Counted from the stretch's first letter, positions 8,060 through 14,863 are shown. The stretch is DNA of 24,022 bases from Melioribacteraceae bacterium (GCA_027858595.1 JAQICK010000135.1:1-24022); one strand, 5' to 3'. Program-made: numbers and translations. Notes: generated by a model from the sequence alone, not told the origin.

Positions 8060-9259
8060 TTATTTGTTTCTTACTTCAGTTAACGTCTTAAATGGTAATC
8101 CATAAAGGTGAATAAATCCAATAGACGAACCATGATCAAATTTATCTCCATCAGAGTATGTTGCCAAATCTTCATTGTAAAGACTAAATTCAGAGTCTCT
8201 TGATAATACTTTTAGAGTTCCTTTATAAAGTTCAACTTTAACATTTCCAGAAATATATTCTTGAGTTGAATCGACAAATGCCAGAAGAGAATTGAACAAA
8301 GGAGTGAACCATAATCCGTCATAAATCATATTTGCTACTTGGTTTGAAACACCTTGTTTATATCTGAATGTATCTTTATCCATTACTAGTTTTTCTAATT
8401 CGTTGTGTCCTTTATGTAAAATAGTCGCTGCTGGTGCTTCATAAATTTCTCTGGATTTTATTCCAACAACTCTATTTTCAATAATATCTAATCTACCAAT
8501 TCCATGTTTAGAACCAAGATCATTAAGCTCAACCACTAAGTCAACAGGCGATTTTGTAACTCCATTTAATGCAACTGGAATTCCTTTCTCAAACGAAATT
8601 ACAATTCTCTCTGCCTCGTCTGGAGCATCTTTAGGATTAGTTGTAATTTGATATGCATCTGCTGGTGGTGCCACAGTTGGATCTTCCAAAATTCCACACT
8701 CAACCGAAATTCCAAAAAGATTTTCATCAATTGAATAAGGTGAATCTTTCGTTGCTTGAACGGGAATGTTATGTTCTTTAGCGTATTCAATTTCTTGTTC
8801 TCTAGTTTTGAACTCCCATGTTCTTAATGGTGCCAAAATATTTAAATGTGGAGCAAGAGCTTGAATTCCAACTTCAAATCTTACTTGATCGTTTCCTTTG
8901 CCAGTGGCTCCATGTGCAACTGTATCGGCACCTTCTTTGAGTGCTACATCCACAAGCATTTTAGCTAGTAGCGGTCTGCCAATTGAGCAACCCATTGGAT
9001 ATTCGTTTTCGTAAAGTGCTCCAGCTTTAAGTGCTCTATAAGCATACTCTTTAATAAATTCTTCTTTTAAATCAACAACGTGAACTTTTGAAGCTCCGGT
9101 TTTTATAGCTTTTTCTTCTAATCCAATTAGCTCACTTTTTTGACCTAAGTCCCCAGTAACAGCAATAATTTCAGCGTCATACTTATCGCTTAACCATTTT
9201 ACCATTACTGATGTGTCTAATCCACCAGAATATGCAACTACAATTTTTTTCGGATTCAT
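8060..9259 (-). CDS. argG: Argininosuccinate synthase
   Basis: Condenses citrulline and aspartate using ATP to form argininosuccinate. The 399-residue product has the N-type ATP pyrophosphatase P-loop AYSGGLDTS at residues 9-17, the HGATGKGNDQVRFE segment (about 116-129) that binds ATP/citrulline, and YSIDENLFGISVECG (about 175-189). Length is normal and no residue appears lost. The start ATG 9259 has a clear AAGGAG ribosome binding site. It lies 37 nt downstream of argR, and a 7-bp hairpin sits immediately before the ribosome binding site. Being intact, ArgG together with ArgH would still let the cell convert citrulline to arginine even if the upstream argB/argD lesions are real. Confidence 0.97.
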   Translation of the reverse strand: MNPKKIVVAYSGGLDTSVMVKWLSDKYDAEIIAVTGDLGQKSELIGLEEKAIKTGASKVHVVDLKEEFIKEYAYRALKAGALYENEYPMGCSIGRPLLAKMLVDVALKEGADTVAHGATGKGNDQVRFEVGIQALAPHLNILAPLRTWEFKTREQEIEYAKEHNIPVQATKDSPYSIDENLFGISVECGILEDPTVAPPADAYQITTNPKDAPDEAERIVISFEKGIPVALNGVTKSPVDLVVELNDLGSKHGIGRLDIIENRVVGIKSREIYEAPAATILHKGHNELEKLVMDKDTFRYKQGVSNQVANMIYDGLWFTPLFNSLLAFVDSTQEYISGNVKVELYKGTLKVLSRDSEFSLYNEDLATYSDGDKFDHGSSIGFIHLYGLPFKTLTEVRNK

Positions 9260-9274
9260 AATTTTCTCCTTGAA

Positions 9275-9293
9275 AGTCCACGCTAAGTGGACT
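9275..9293 (-). promoter_or_regulatory. Hairpin immediately upstream of the argG ribosome binding site
   Basis: AGTCCAC (9275-9281) and GTGGACT (9287-9293) form a perfect 7-bp stem with a 5-nt loop in the argR-argG spacer. In the argG sense it is followed within 4-5 nt by AAGGAG and the argG start. There is no T-run, so it is not an intrinsic terminator; an mRNA stability or processing element, or the remnant of a repeat, is possible. Confidence 0.4.
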
Positions 9294-9296
9294 CAT

Positions 9297-9752
9297 TTAA
9301 TAATGTGTTTTCGTAATCATATTTTTAATCATTCTAATAACTATAGGTATATTCTTAGACCTATCGGGAATAACAAGAACAGTATCGTCGCCACCAACAG
9401 TTCCAAGAATTTCTTGCTTGTTTAATCTATCAATAAAATGTGCAACTCCCTGAGCCCTTCCAGCAAGCGTTCTAAGGACAACCAAGTTTTCATTATTCTC
9501 AATTGAAATAATTTCGTAGCTAATTAATTTGCTAATTTGTTTCCCAGCTTCATCACTATTTAGAATATATCTAATTCCATTTTCAGTAATTGTTCTAACT
9601 ACACCAAGCTCTGCAAAATCGCGACTTAAAGTAGCTTGAGTTGCTGATGTTTCTTTTTTTAATAGTAACCGAGCTAATTCTTCTTGGCTTCCAATTATTT
9701 TTGTGTTTAGTAATTCTTTAATAATACTTTGTCTTTTTGCCTTTGCTGACAT
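9297..9752 (-). CDS. argR: Arginine repressor ArgR
   Basis: Transcription factor that binds ARG boxes when loaded with arginine. The N-terminal winged-helix domain (about 1-70) carries the family motif ATLSRDFAELGV. The C-terminal hexamerisation and arginine-binding domain contains GTVGGDDTVLVIPD, with the Asp pair that contacts arginine. The start is ATG 9752 (MSAKAKRQ, 151 aa), with GGAGGT a few bases upstream; an in-frame TTG at 9764 lies upstream of that site and is unlikely. The gene is inside the operon, between argD and argG, so it probably autoregulates through the operon promoter. Two ARG-box-like sites lie upstream of argC. Length and motifs are normal. Confidence 0.93.
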   Translation of the reverse strand: MSAKAKRQSIIKELLNTKIIGSQEELARLLLKKETSATQATLSRDFAELGVVRTITENGIRYILNSDEAGKQISKLISYEIISIENNENLVVLRTLAGRAQGVAHFIDRLNKQEILGTVGGDDTVLVIPDRSKNIPIVIRMIKNMITKTHY

Positions 9753-9785
9753 GTCAACCTCCAATTAATTTAATTTATGTTGACA
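9752..9785 (-). promoter_or_regulatory. Inverted repeat around the argR ribosome binding site
   Basis: TGTCAAC (plus-strand 9752-9758) and GTTGACA (9779-9785) form a 7-bp inverted repeat separated by 20 bases. In the argR sense the first arm is in the last codons of argD and the second covers the end of the ribosome binding site and the A of the argR ATG. It could partly hide the argR start or be an operator; neither is shown. Confidence 0.25.
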
Positions 9786-10467
9786 ATATCCGAACTTCCG
9801 CTGGAAAAAGAAAATTTTGAGAGGACAGAAGTGAATATTTTTACAAAATAATGGATATCTCCTTTTGTGATAATAAATGGTGGAAGTAACCGTAAAACTG
9901 AATCTCCTGAATTACCGACAACTATGCCGTTGTTTAATAAGGCTTTAGCAATAATTTTAGCAATTGGATTTTTAAATTCCACCCCAATCATTAATCTTTT
10001 ACCACGAGTATTTATTACTACAGGGGTCCCAATATTTTCAATTAATTTCTTAATTTGTTTACCGCTATTATTTATCAATTCCAACTGAGAATCCGTGAGC
10101 AAATCGATTACTTTGTTTGCAGATTCAACTGCTATTGGATTTCCACCAAAAGTGGAACCATAATCACCAGGCTTAATTACATCTGAAACTTTTTTTAACA
10201 AATTGTTACACTAAGTGGTAATCCGTTTGCAAGTCCTTTTGCGTATGTTAAAATGTCAGGAATAATATTATATTACTGATGTGCAAATAATTTTCCAGTT
10301 CTACCAATGTCAGTCTGAACTTCATCCAAGATTAGCAGCAGATTATTTTCATCACAGATCTTTCTTAACTCAACCAGATAATTTTCATCTGGAACAATTA
10401 CACCGCTTTCACCTTGAATTGGTTCAACAAGTATTGCACATGTTTTTTCATCAACACTCTCTTTGAT
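9770..10467 (-). pseudogene. argD: Acetylornithine aminotransferase, N-terminally truncated and interrupted
   Basis: Only the C-terminal part (about 225 residues) of the roughly 395-residue PLP aminotransferase ArgD is present. Readable landmarks are KTCAILVEPIQGESG, LILDEVQTDIGRTGKLFA (the usual QTGIGRTG has Asp for Gly), TYAKGLANGLPLS with the PLP-binding Lys, and GDYGSTFGGNPIAVESANK. The N-terminal half, with the pyridoxal-phosphate-contacting GTGANEA-type region, is missing: the argD frame is open only from 10467, where it abuts the end of argB. Within the remainder, TAA at 10273-10275 stops the frame after LFAHQ, and a net one-base change near 10195-10205, next to an A7 run, shifts frame before LKKVSDV. 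The 3' part to TAA 9770 is clean. As read, no functional ArgD can be made. Confidence 0.85.
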
Positions 10468-10469
10468 TC

Positions 10470-11237
10470 AACTATCCAAGTTCCGTCCATGTCGTTTAGC
10501 AATTCAGAATTAAATTTTAACTTTGTAGGATTATTTCCAATCCAAACTTTTTTTATTGAATTGTTTAATAAATCAACGCTACTCTCTAATTTAGGAATCA
10601 TTCCATCTGTTATGTATCCATTAGCAATTCCAGATATTATATCTTGCTCAGACATTTCTTGCATATTTTATCCTTCAATTTTAACCGCTTCAACATCAGA
10701 GACAAAAAGAACTGTGTCCGCTTTTAGAGCAATTGCAATTTCTTTGGCAAACAAGTCAGCATTTACATTCATTAAATTTCCATCAACATCTCTGCATACT
10801 GATGAGTAAACAGGAATAATACCATCGCTCATTAACTTGTTTAACCATGAAACATTTCCTGATAATTTTGGAACTCCAACAAAACCAAGCTCCACATCTA
10901 AATATTCTGCAACAAATAAATTTCTATTAATTCCATTTAATCCTGTAGCTTCAAAACCTTTTGCATGAAGAAAACTAGTAATGGTTGAATTTGTAAGTCC
11001 ACCTTGCACAGCGGAAACAACATCCATAATATCTTTTGTAGTTTTTCTGTGTCCATTTACAAATGAGGATGCAAGATTCATAGCAGAAGACCACTCTGAT
11101 ATCATCTTTCCAGCACCATGAACTATAACAACGCTATCATAATGCTCTTTGAGTTCGTTCATCATAGTTATGTATTGATGATTAGTTGTAAATTCGTTTA
11201 GAGCCTTACCGCTTAATTTTAATATTACTGTTTTCAT
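10470..11237 (-). pseudogene. argB: Acetylglutamate kinase, interrupted by an in-frame TAA
   Basis: ArgB phosphorylates N-acetylglutamate with ATP. The reading from ATG 11237 (ribosome binding site AGGAAA) shows family landmarks: VILKLSGKALNE at the N-terminus, VIVHGAGKMISEW (glycine-rich loop), and NVNADLFAKEIAIAL followed by VLFVSDVEAV. After 189 codons, TAA at 10668-10670 stops it. The same frame continues directly with NMQEMSEQD...GYITDGMIPKLES and ends near GTWIV at about 10470, giving about 255 codons, the normal kinase length. So a single codon interrupts an otherwise complete gene. The second part has its own ATG at 10664 with AAGGA six bases upstream, so separate translation of the C-terminal piece is conceivable. 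The 3' end runs into truncated argD. Confidence 0.8.
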
Positions 11238-11258
11238 TTTGTTTCCTGTTGCTAAAAT

Positions 11259-12464
11259 TTATGTTCTATATGAAGCATTTATTTCAATATATTTTTCTGT
11301 AAATTCACATGTCCACCATGTTGAGTAACCAGTTCCGGAATTTAGATTTACTGATATTGTGATTTCCTCTTTTGATAATAGTGTTGTTGCTTCTTCCTCA
11401 TCAAAATTATGGTCATAATCTTTTCCGAGTATTAACATGTCATCAAATTTAATTTCTACTTTAGATGGATCTAGTTCGACACCACTTCTTCCAACCGCTG
11501 CAAGTATTCTTCCCCAATTTGCATCACTTCCATAAATTGCTGTTTTAACAAGTGGAGAGTTGGAAATTGTTTTTGCTATTATGTTTGCCTCTTCATCGTT
11601 ATTACAACCAGTAACGGCAACTGTTACAAGCTTTGAAGCACCTTCGCCATCAACTACAATGATTTTCGCCATTTCAATTGTAATCGCTTGAAGTGCTTCA
11701 AGAAATAATTCTTCATCTTCGCTTTCAGCTTCAATTTTTATTTTTGACACACCATTTGCCATAAGAACAACCATGTCATTTGTGCTTGTGTCACCATCAA
11801 CTGATATTTTATTAAATGAATTTTGAACACTTTTTAATAACTGTTTTTTAATCAAAATATTGTCAATCTCGGCATCAGTAGTTATAAACGATAGCATTGT
11901 AGCCATGTTAGGCATAATCATTCCGCTACCTTTTGCAATTCCACCAATAGTTATTTCGCCTGACGACAATTGAACTTTAACAGCGAATGCTTTTTCAATT
12001 AAATCCGTTGTCATTATTGCCTTTGCTGCTTTTATGCCACCATCATCTGATAGTTGAGTAACGATTGTATCTATTCCCGTTTTAAGAATATGCATTGGCA
12101 TATACTCGCCAATTACACCAGTTGAACTAATAACAACTTCATCTTGATTAATGCCTAATTTGTCAGCACAATATTTTTGTGATTCTAAAGCATCATTTAA
12201 ACCTCTGTCACCTGTGCATGCATTAGCATTTCCAGAATTTATTAGAACTGCTTTTACTTTCCCGCCTTTGTTTATTAACTCTTGGGAAACCAATAATGGA
12301 GCAGCTTTAACTTTATTCAACGTAAATGTTCCTGCAACATTGCACGGTTTATCGGAAACAATTAATGCTAAATCTTTTCTTTTTCTCTTTATGCCAGAAT
12401 GTATTCCTGTAGCTTTGAACCCATTAACTGATGTGATTGAACCGTTTTCTAAAAATGTGAACAT
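11259..12464 (-). CDS. argJ: Bifunctional ornithine acetyltransferase / N-acetylglutamate synthase ArgJ
   Basis: ArgJ transfers the acetyl group from N-acetylornithine to glutamate (and in bifunctional forms from acetyl-CoA), giving the cyclic arginine pathway; this explains the absence of argA and argE here. The 401-residue product has the self-cleavage site at MATM, where Thr189 would become the N-terminal nucleophile of the beta chain. The surrounding KGSGMIMPNMATMLSF and the earlier KAVLINSGNANACTG (about 71-85) are characteristic. The C-terminal GSDANWGRILAAVGRSGV is present. It starts 10 nt after the argC stop (AGGAAA ribosome binding site) and is followed 21 nt later by argB, so it is operonic. 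Length and motifs are normal. Mono- versus bifunctional cannot be decided from sequence alone. Confidence 0.96.
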   Translation of the reverse strand: MFTFLENGSITSVNGFKATGIHSGIKRKRKDLALIVSDKPCNVAGTFTLNKVKAAPLLVSQELINKGGKVKAVLINSGNANACTGDRGLNDALESQKYCADKLGINQDEVVISSTGVIGEYMPMHILKTGIDTIVTQLSDDGGIKAAKAIMTTDLIEKAFAVKVQLSSGEITIGGIAKGSGMIMPNMATMLSFITTDAEIDNILIKKQLLKSVQNSFNKISVDGDTSTNDMVVLMANGVSKIKIEAESEDEELFLEALQAITIEMAKIIVVDGEGASKLVTVAVTGCNNDEEANIIAKTISNSPLVKTAIYGSDANWGRILAAVGRSGVELDPSKVEIKFDDMLILGKDYDHNFDEEEATTLLSKEEITISVNLNSGTGYSTWWTCEFTEKYIEINASYRT

Positions 12465-12474
12465 TTTAAATTTC

Positions 12475-13494
12475 CTAGTTTTCTTTTTGTTTTAAAATTC
12501 CCAAAGTTTCATTCCATCCAAACATTTTATTCATATTTTGAATTGCTTGTCCAGATGCACCTTTGATTAAATTATCTAGTGTTGAAGTAATTACAGCTGT
12601 TTTGTTTTTAGCCGATATATTTATATCGCAGAAGTTTGTATTTACTACCCATTTTAATTCTGGGGGAACATTTCTCATTCGAACAAATATTGAATTTGCA
12701 TATTCACTTAAATATTTTTCTTTTATCTCATCTTCGGCAATTACAGATTTTAAATGAATTGTGGAAGTTGAATAAATCCCTCTTGCAATTGGAAGTAAAT
12801 GAGTTGTAAATGCAAATGGAGATTTCATTCCAACCTTTGTCAACTCTTGTTCTATTTCAGGTTGATGTCTGTGTTTATTAACATTGTATGCTTTTATATT
12901 TCCATCAAGTTCAGAAAGAAGCAACTCAGTTTTTGCTGATTTACCAGCACCGCTCGAACCAGAATACGAAGCTGAACTAATTGAAATAATACTGTCAGTG
13001 TAATTTTTAATAAATGGAATTAGTGCAAGTTGAATTGATGTTGGATAACATCCAGGATTTGCAATAAATTTAGAATTAGAAATTAATGTGTTTTCAACAT
13101 CGGCTAAGCCATATACTTTTTGCGAAAGTAAATTTGCTGATGTATGGTCAAAGCCATACCATTCGTTATAAAGCTCTTTACTATCAAGTCTAAAATCACC
13201 ACCCAAATCAATTACTTTTATTCCTTTATCCAAAAGAGTTGGAATATATTTTAGAGATTCTCCGTGAGGTAGCGAAACAAAGTAGAAATCATGATTGTAG
13301 GAAAGTTCACTAACTGATTGAATTGTTTGGTCTTCAATAACTCCAAGTAGTTCAGGAAAAATATCTAGCAATTTACTGCCAGCACTTTTATTTGCATAAA
13401 CAGCGTAGTCAGCAATCATTTCATGCTCTTTTATAAACTCTAATAAATATTTTCCGGTATAACCAGTACCACCGATGATTCCTACAGAAATCAT
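12475..13494 (-). CDS. argC: N-acetyl-gamma-glutamyl-phosphate reductase
   Basis: ArgC reduces N-acetylglutamyl phosphate to the semialdehyde with NADPH, the step after ArgB. The 339-residue product has the dinucleotide-binding GGTGYTG at residues 8-14, the catalytic Cys149 in ANPGCYPTS, and the HRHQPEIEQEL segment with the catalytic His region. Length is typical. AAAGGA upstream of ATG 13494 is a good ribosome binding site. It is the first gene of the arg operon, preceded by a leader ORF with clustered arginine codons and by ARG-box-like sites, so it is probably the main point of control. The gene appears intact. Confidence 0.96.
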   Translation of the reverse strand: MISVGIIGGTGYTGKYLLEFIKEHEMIADYAVYANKSAGSKLLDIFPELLGVIEDQTIQSVSELSYNHDFYFVSLPHGESLKYIPTLLDKGIKVIDLGGDFRLDSKELYNEWYGFDHTSANLLSQKVYGLADVENTLISNSKFIANPGCYPTSIQLALIPFIKNYTDSIISISSASYSGSSGAGKSAKTELLLSELDGNIKAYNVNKHRHQPEIEQELTKVGMKSPFAFTTHLLPIARGIYSTSTIHLKSVIAEDEIKEKYLSEYANSIFVRMRNVPPELKWVVNTNFCDINISAKNKTAVITSTLDNLIKGASGQAIQNMNKMFGWNETLGILKQKEN

Positions 13495-13563
13495 TTTTTA
13501 ATCCTTTTAATTGTAATTTGTTTTCTTAGTATGTGCTATTTAAAATATATAAATAGATTATTA

Positions 13564-13644
13564 TTACCCCAGACGGGGGCGACGGCGAATTGGTAACTCG
13601 TGAGAGCTAATAGAAATGATAATATTTATATGATTTATAATCAT
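13564..13644 (-). CDS. Putative arginine-rich leader peptide of the argC operon (26 aa)
   Basis: Minus-strand ATG at 13644 opens a 26-codon ORF ending TAA TAA at 13566-13561, 69 nt upstream of argC. The peptide starts MIINHINIII and ends IRRRPRLG: four Arg codons (CGC, CGT, CGC, CGT) in five positions just before the stop, in a region otherwise poor in G+C. The last codons form CCCC...GGGG, which can fold locally or be replaced by TTACC/GGTAA pairing. A promoter-like sequence ends only seven bases before the ATG, so the ORF would be nearly leaderless; there is no ribosome binding site. Position, direction and Arg clustering suggest ribosome stalling on charged tRNA-Arg shortage. No classical T-tailed terminator follows, so the mechanism is open. 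Confidence 0.6.
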   Translation of the reverse strand: MIINHINIIISISSHELPIRRRPRLG

Positions 13645-13651
13645 GGTGCTA

Positions 13652-13680
13652 AACTTATCAGGTTAGAGATAAAGTGTCAA
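13652..13680 (-). promoter_or_regulatory. Sigma-70-like promoter for the arg leader and argC operon
   Basis: On the minus strand, TTGACA (13680-13675, full -35 consensus) is followed after exactly 17 bases by TAAGTT (13657-13652, four of six to TATAAT). Transcription would start around 13645, at or within two bases of the leader ATG, predicting a leaderless or almost leaderless leader peptide. Confidence 0.6.
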
Positions 13681-13718
13681 CACCGTGTTGGACATTATTA
13701 CATAATTTTGCCAAATAC

Positions 13719-13763
13719 CGTATAAATATTCAAAATTCAAAGATGTTTTTGCATAAATATTCA
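13719..13763. promoter_or_regulatory. Two tandem ARG-box-like sites (candidate ArgR operators)
   Basis: On the minus strand TGAATATTTATGCA (13763-13750) matches the ARG-box core TGAAT-N4-ATTCA at nine of ten positions, and TGAATATTTATACG (13732-13719) at eight of ten. The sites share a 14-bp direct repeat and are 31 bp apart, about three helical turns, so an ArgR hexamer could bind both on one face. They lie between the arg and his promoters, upstream of both. ArgR is encoded in the arg operon. In such AT-rich DNA chance matches are possible. Confidence 0.45.
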
Positions 13764-13790
13764 AAAAGTTAATCTTGGAATTGTTTGCCT

Positions 13791-13819
13791 TTGGTTTCTA
13801 TTTTTAAAAAATCTATAAT
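13791..13819 (+). promoter_or_regulatory. hisp: Sigma-70-like promoter of the his operon
   Basis: TTGGTT at 13791-13796 and a perfect TATAAT at 13814-13819 are separated by exactly 17 bases. Transcription would begin near 13826, about 16 bases before the His leader peptide ATG, placing the whole attenuator inside the mRNA leader. Confidence 0.65.
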
Positions 13820-13841
13820 TGGTTCATCAAAATTGAAAATT

Positions 13842-13916
13842 ATGAAAAAATTAAATAACATATCAGATATTCATTTAATTCATCGTCATCACAAAATGAT
13901 AATGAATCGGGGTTAG
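13842..13916 (+). CDS. hisL: Histidine operon leader peptide (24 aa)
   Basis: ATG 13842 to TAG 13914-13916 encodes 24 residues beginning MKKLNNISD, with four histidines at positions 11, 14, 16 and 17 (segment IHLIHRHHK). The last codons CGG GGT TAG carry the antiterminator arm. It lies between the his promoter and the terminator in front of hisG, as leader peptides of attenuated his operons do. When His-tRNA is scarce the ribosome should stall around 13881-13892 and leave 13906-13915 free; when it is plentiful the ribosome reaches the stop and covers that arm. No strong ribosome binding site is visible. The symbol is by analogy with enteric hisL. Confidence 0.8.
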   Translation: MKKLNNISDIHLIHRHHKMIMNRG

Positions 13917-13975
13917 ATATAAATAATTATTCAGAACAGATAAGTTTTTAACCCCGATATTTTCGGGGTTTTTTG
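13906..13975 (+). terminator. His attenuator: antiterminator and intrinsic terminator before hisG
   Basis: The terminator is AACCCCGA (13950-13957), loop TATTT, TCGGGGTT (13963-13970), then a T-rich tail (13971-13979, TTTTGTTTT). The 5' arm can instead pair with ATCGGGGTTA at 13906-13915 inside the leader peptide: TAACCCCGAT (13949-13958) is its perfect 10-base complement, longer than the 8-bp terminator stem. A further pair, ATTCATT (13869-13875) with AATGAAT (13901-13907), can sequester the antiterminator arm's edge when no ribosome stalls. The hisG start lies 23 bases after the stem. All parts of a classic amino-acid attenuator are present. Confidence 0.85.
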
Positions 13976-13992
13976 TTTTAAAGGAGATAAAA

Positions 13993-14856
13993 ATGGAATC
14001 GAATATTTTAAGATTAGCTATTCAAAAAAAAGGACGACTTGCTGATAAATCGCTAGAGTTGCTAAAAGCTGCAGGAATTAGAATTGACAACTATTCACAA
14101 CAATTATTAATTAAAGCACAAAACTTTGATTTGGAACTATTATTCATTCGTGATGATGATATTCCAGAGTATGTCCAGGATGGAGTTGCCGATATTGGAA
14201 TTGTAGGAGAAAACGTAATTCTTGAATCAGGCAAAAATCTTGATTTAATAGAAAAGTTGGGATTTGGGAAATGTAGAATGTCTATTGCAATTCCAAAGCA
14301 CAATGAATTTATTTCGGTAAAAGATTTGGATGGAAAAAATATAGCAACAACTTATCCAAAAATTCTTAAAAACTATTTAACCGAAAACAATGTTACAGCA
14401 AATGTTCACTATATTAGCGGCTCTGTTGAAATTACCCCAAACATTAATTTAGCCGATGCAATATTTGATATTGTTAGCACAGGTAGCACTCTTAAAAGCA
14501 ACGGATTAAAGGAAGTTGAAACTGTTCTAAAATCGGAAGCGGTTCTTGTTGCAAATAAAAATCTTTCTGATAAAAAGAAAGAATTATTGCAGCAAATTCT
14601 TTTTAGAACTCGTGCAGTTAACAAAGCAAAGGATAACAAATATATTTTATTGAATGCCCCAAATAATGCGTTGGATAAGATTATAGATTTACTGCCTGGA
14701 GTTAAAAGTCCAACAGTAATGCCGTTAGCCATGGAGGGTTGGAGTTCAGTTCACACAGTAATTAGTGAAGATGACTTTTGGGGGAAAATTGAAAATCTAA
14801 AAAGTGCTGGTGCTGAAGGAATTCTTGTGTTACCAATAGAAAAAATTATTGCTTAA
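13993..14856 (+). CDS. hisG: ATP phosphoribosyltransferase (long, self-regulated form)
   Basis: First committed step of histidine synthesis: ATP plus PRPP to phosphoribosyl-ATP. The 287-residue length is that of the long HisG, with a C-terminal regulatory domain (about 220-287) that binds histidine, so no HisZ is needed. The start LRLAIQKKGRLADKS, GVADIGIVGENV at 64-75 and the PRPP-binding DIVSTGSTL at 159-167 are intact. ATG 13993 has an AAAGGAGA ribosome binding site and lies directly after the attenuator terminator. It is the first structural gene of the his operon; a 94-nt gap with a repeat remnant separates it from hisD. Expect feedback inhibition by histidine as in other long HisG enzymes. 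Confidence 0.97.
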   Translation: MESNILRLAIQKKGRLADKSLELLKAAGIRIDNYSQQLLIKAQNFDLELLFIRDDDIPEYVQDGVADIGIVGENVILESGKNLDLIEKLGFGKCRMSIAIPKHNEFISVKDLDGKNIATTYPKILKNYLTENNVTANVHYISGSVEITPNINLADAIFDIVSTGSTLKSNGLKEVETVLKSEAVLVANKNLSDKKKELLQQILFRTRAVNKAKDNKYILLNAPNNALDKIIDLLPGVKSPTVMPLAMEGWSSVHTVISEDDFWGKIENLKSAGAEGILVLPIEKIIA

Positions 14857-14863
14857 AATTAAT

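Noticed and set aside
10189..10205. Programmed ribosomal frameshift at the A7 run in argD
   Set aside because: argD also lacks its N-terminal half and has an in-frame TAA 70 bases upstream, so recoding at this one site would not rescue the protein; mutation or error is simpler.
10273..10670. Stop-codon reassignment explaining the argB and argD TAA codons
   Set aside because: All intact genes in the window end at TAA, TAG or TGA at the expected family lengths, so TAA is a real stop here.
13495..13720. T-box or other metabolite riboswitch in the argC leader
   Set aside because: No T-box motif, specifier loop or known aptamer pattern is recognisable; the Arg-rich leader ORF explains the region better.
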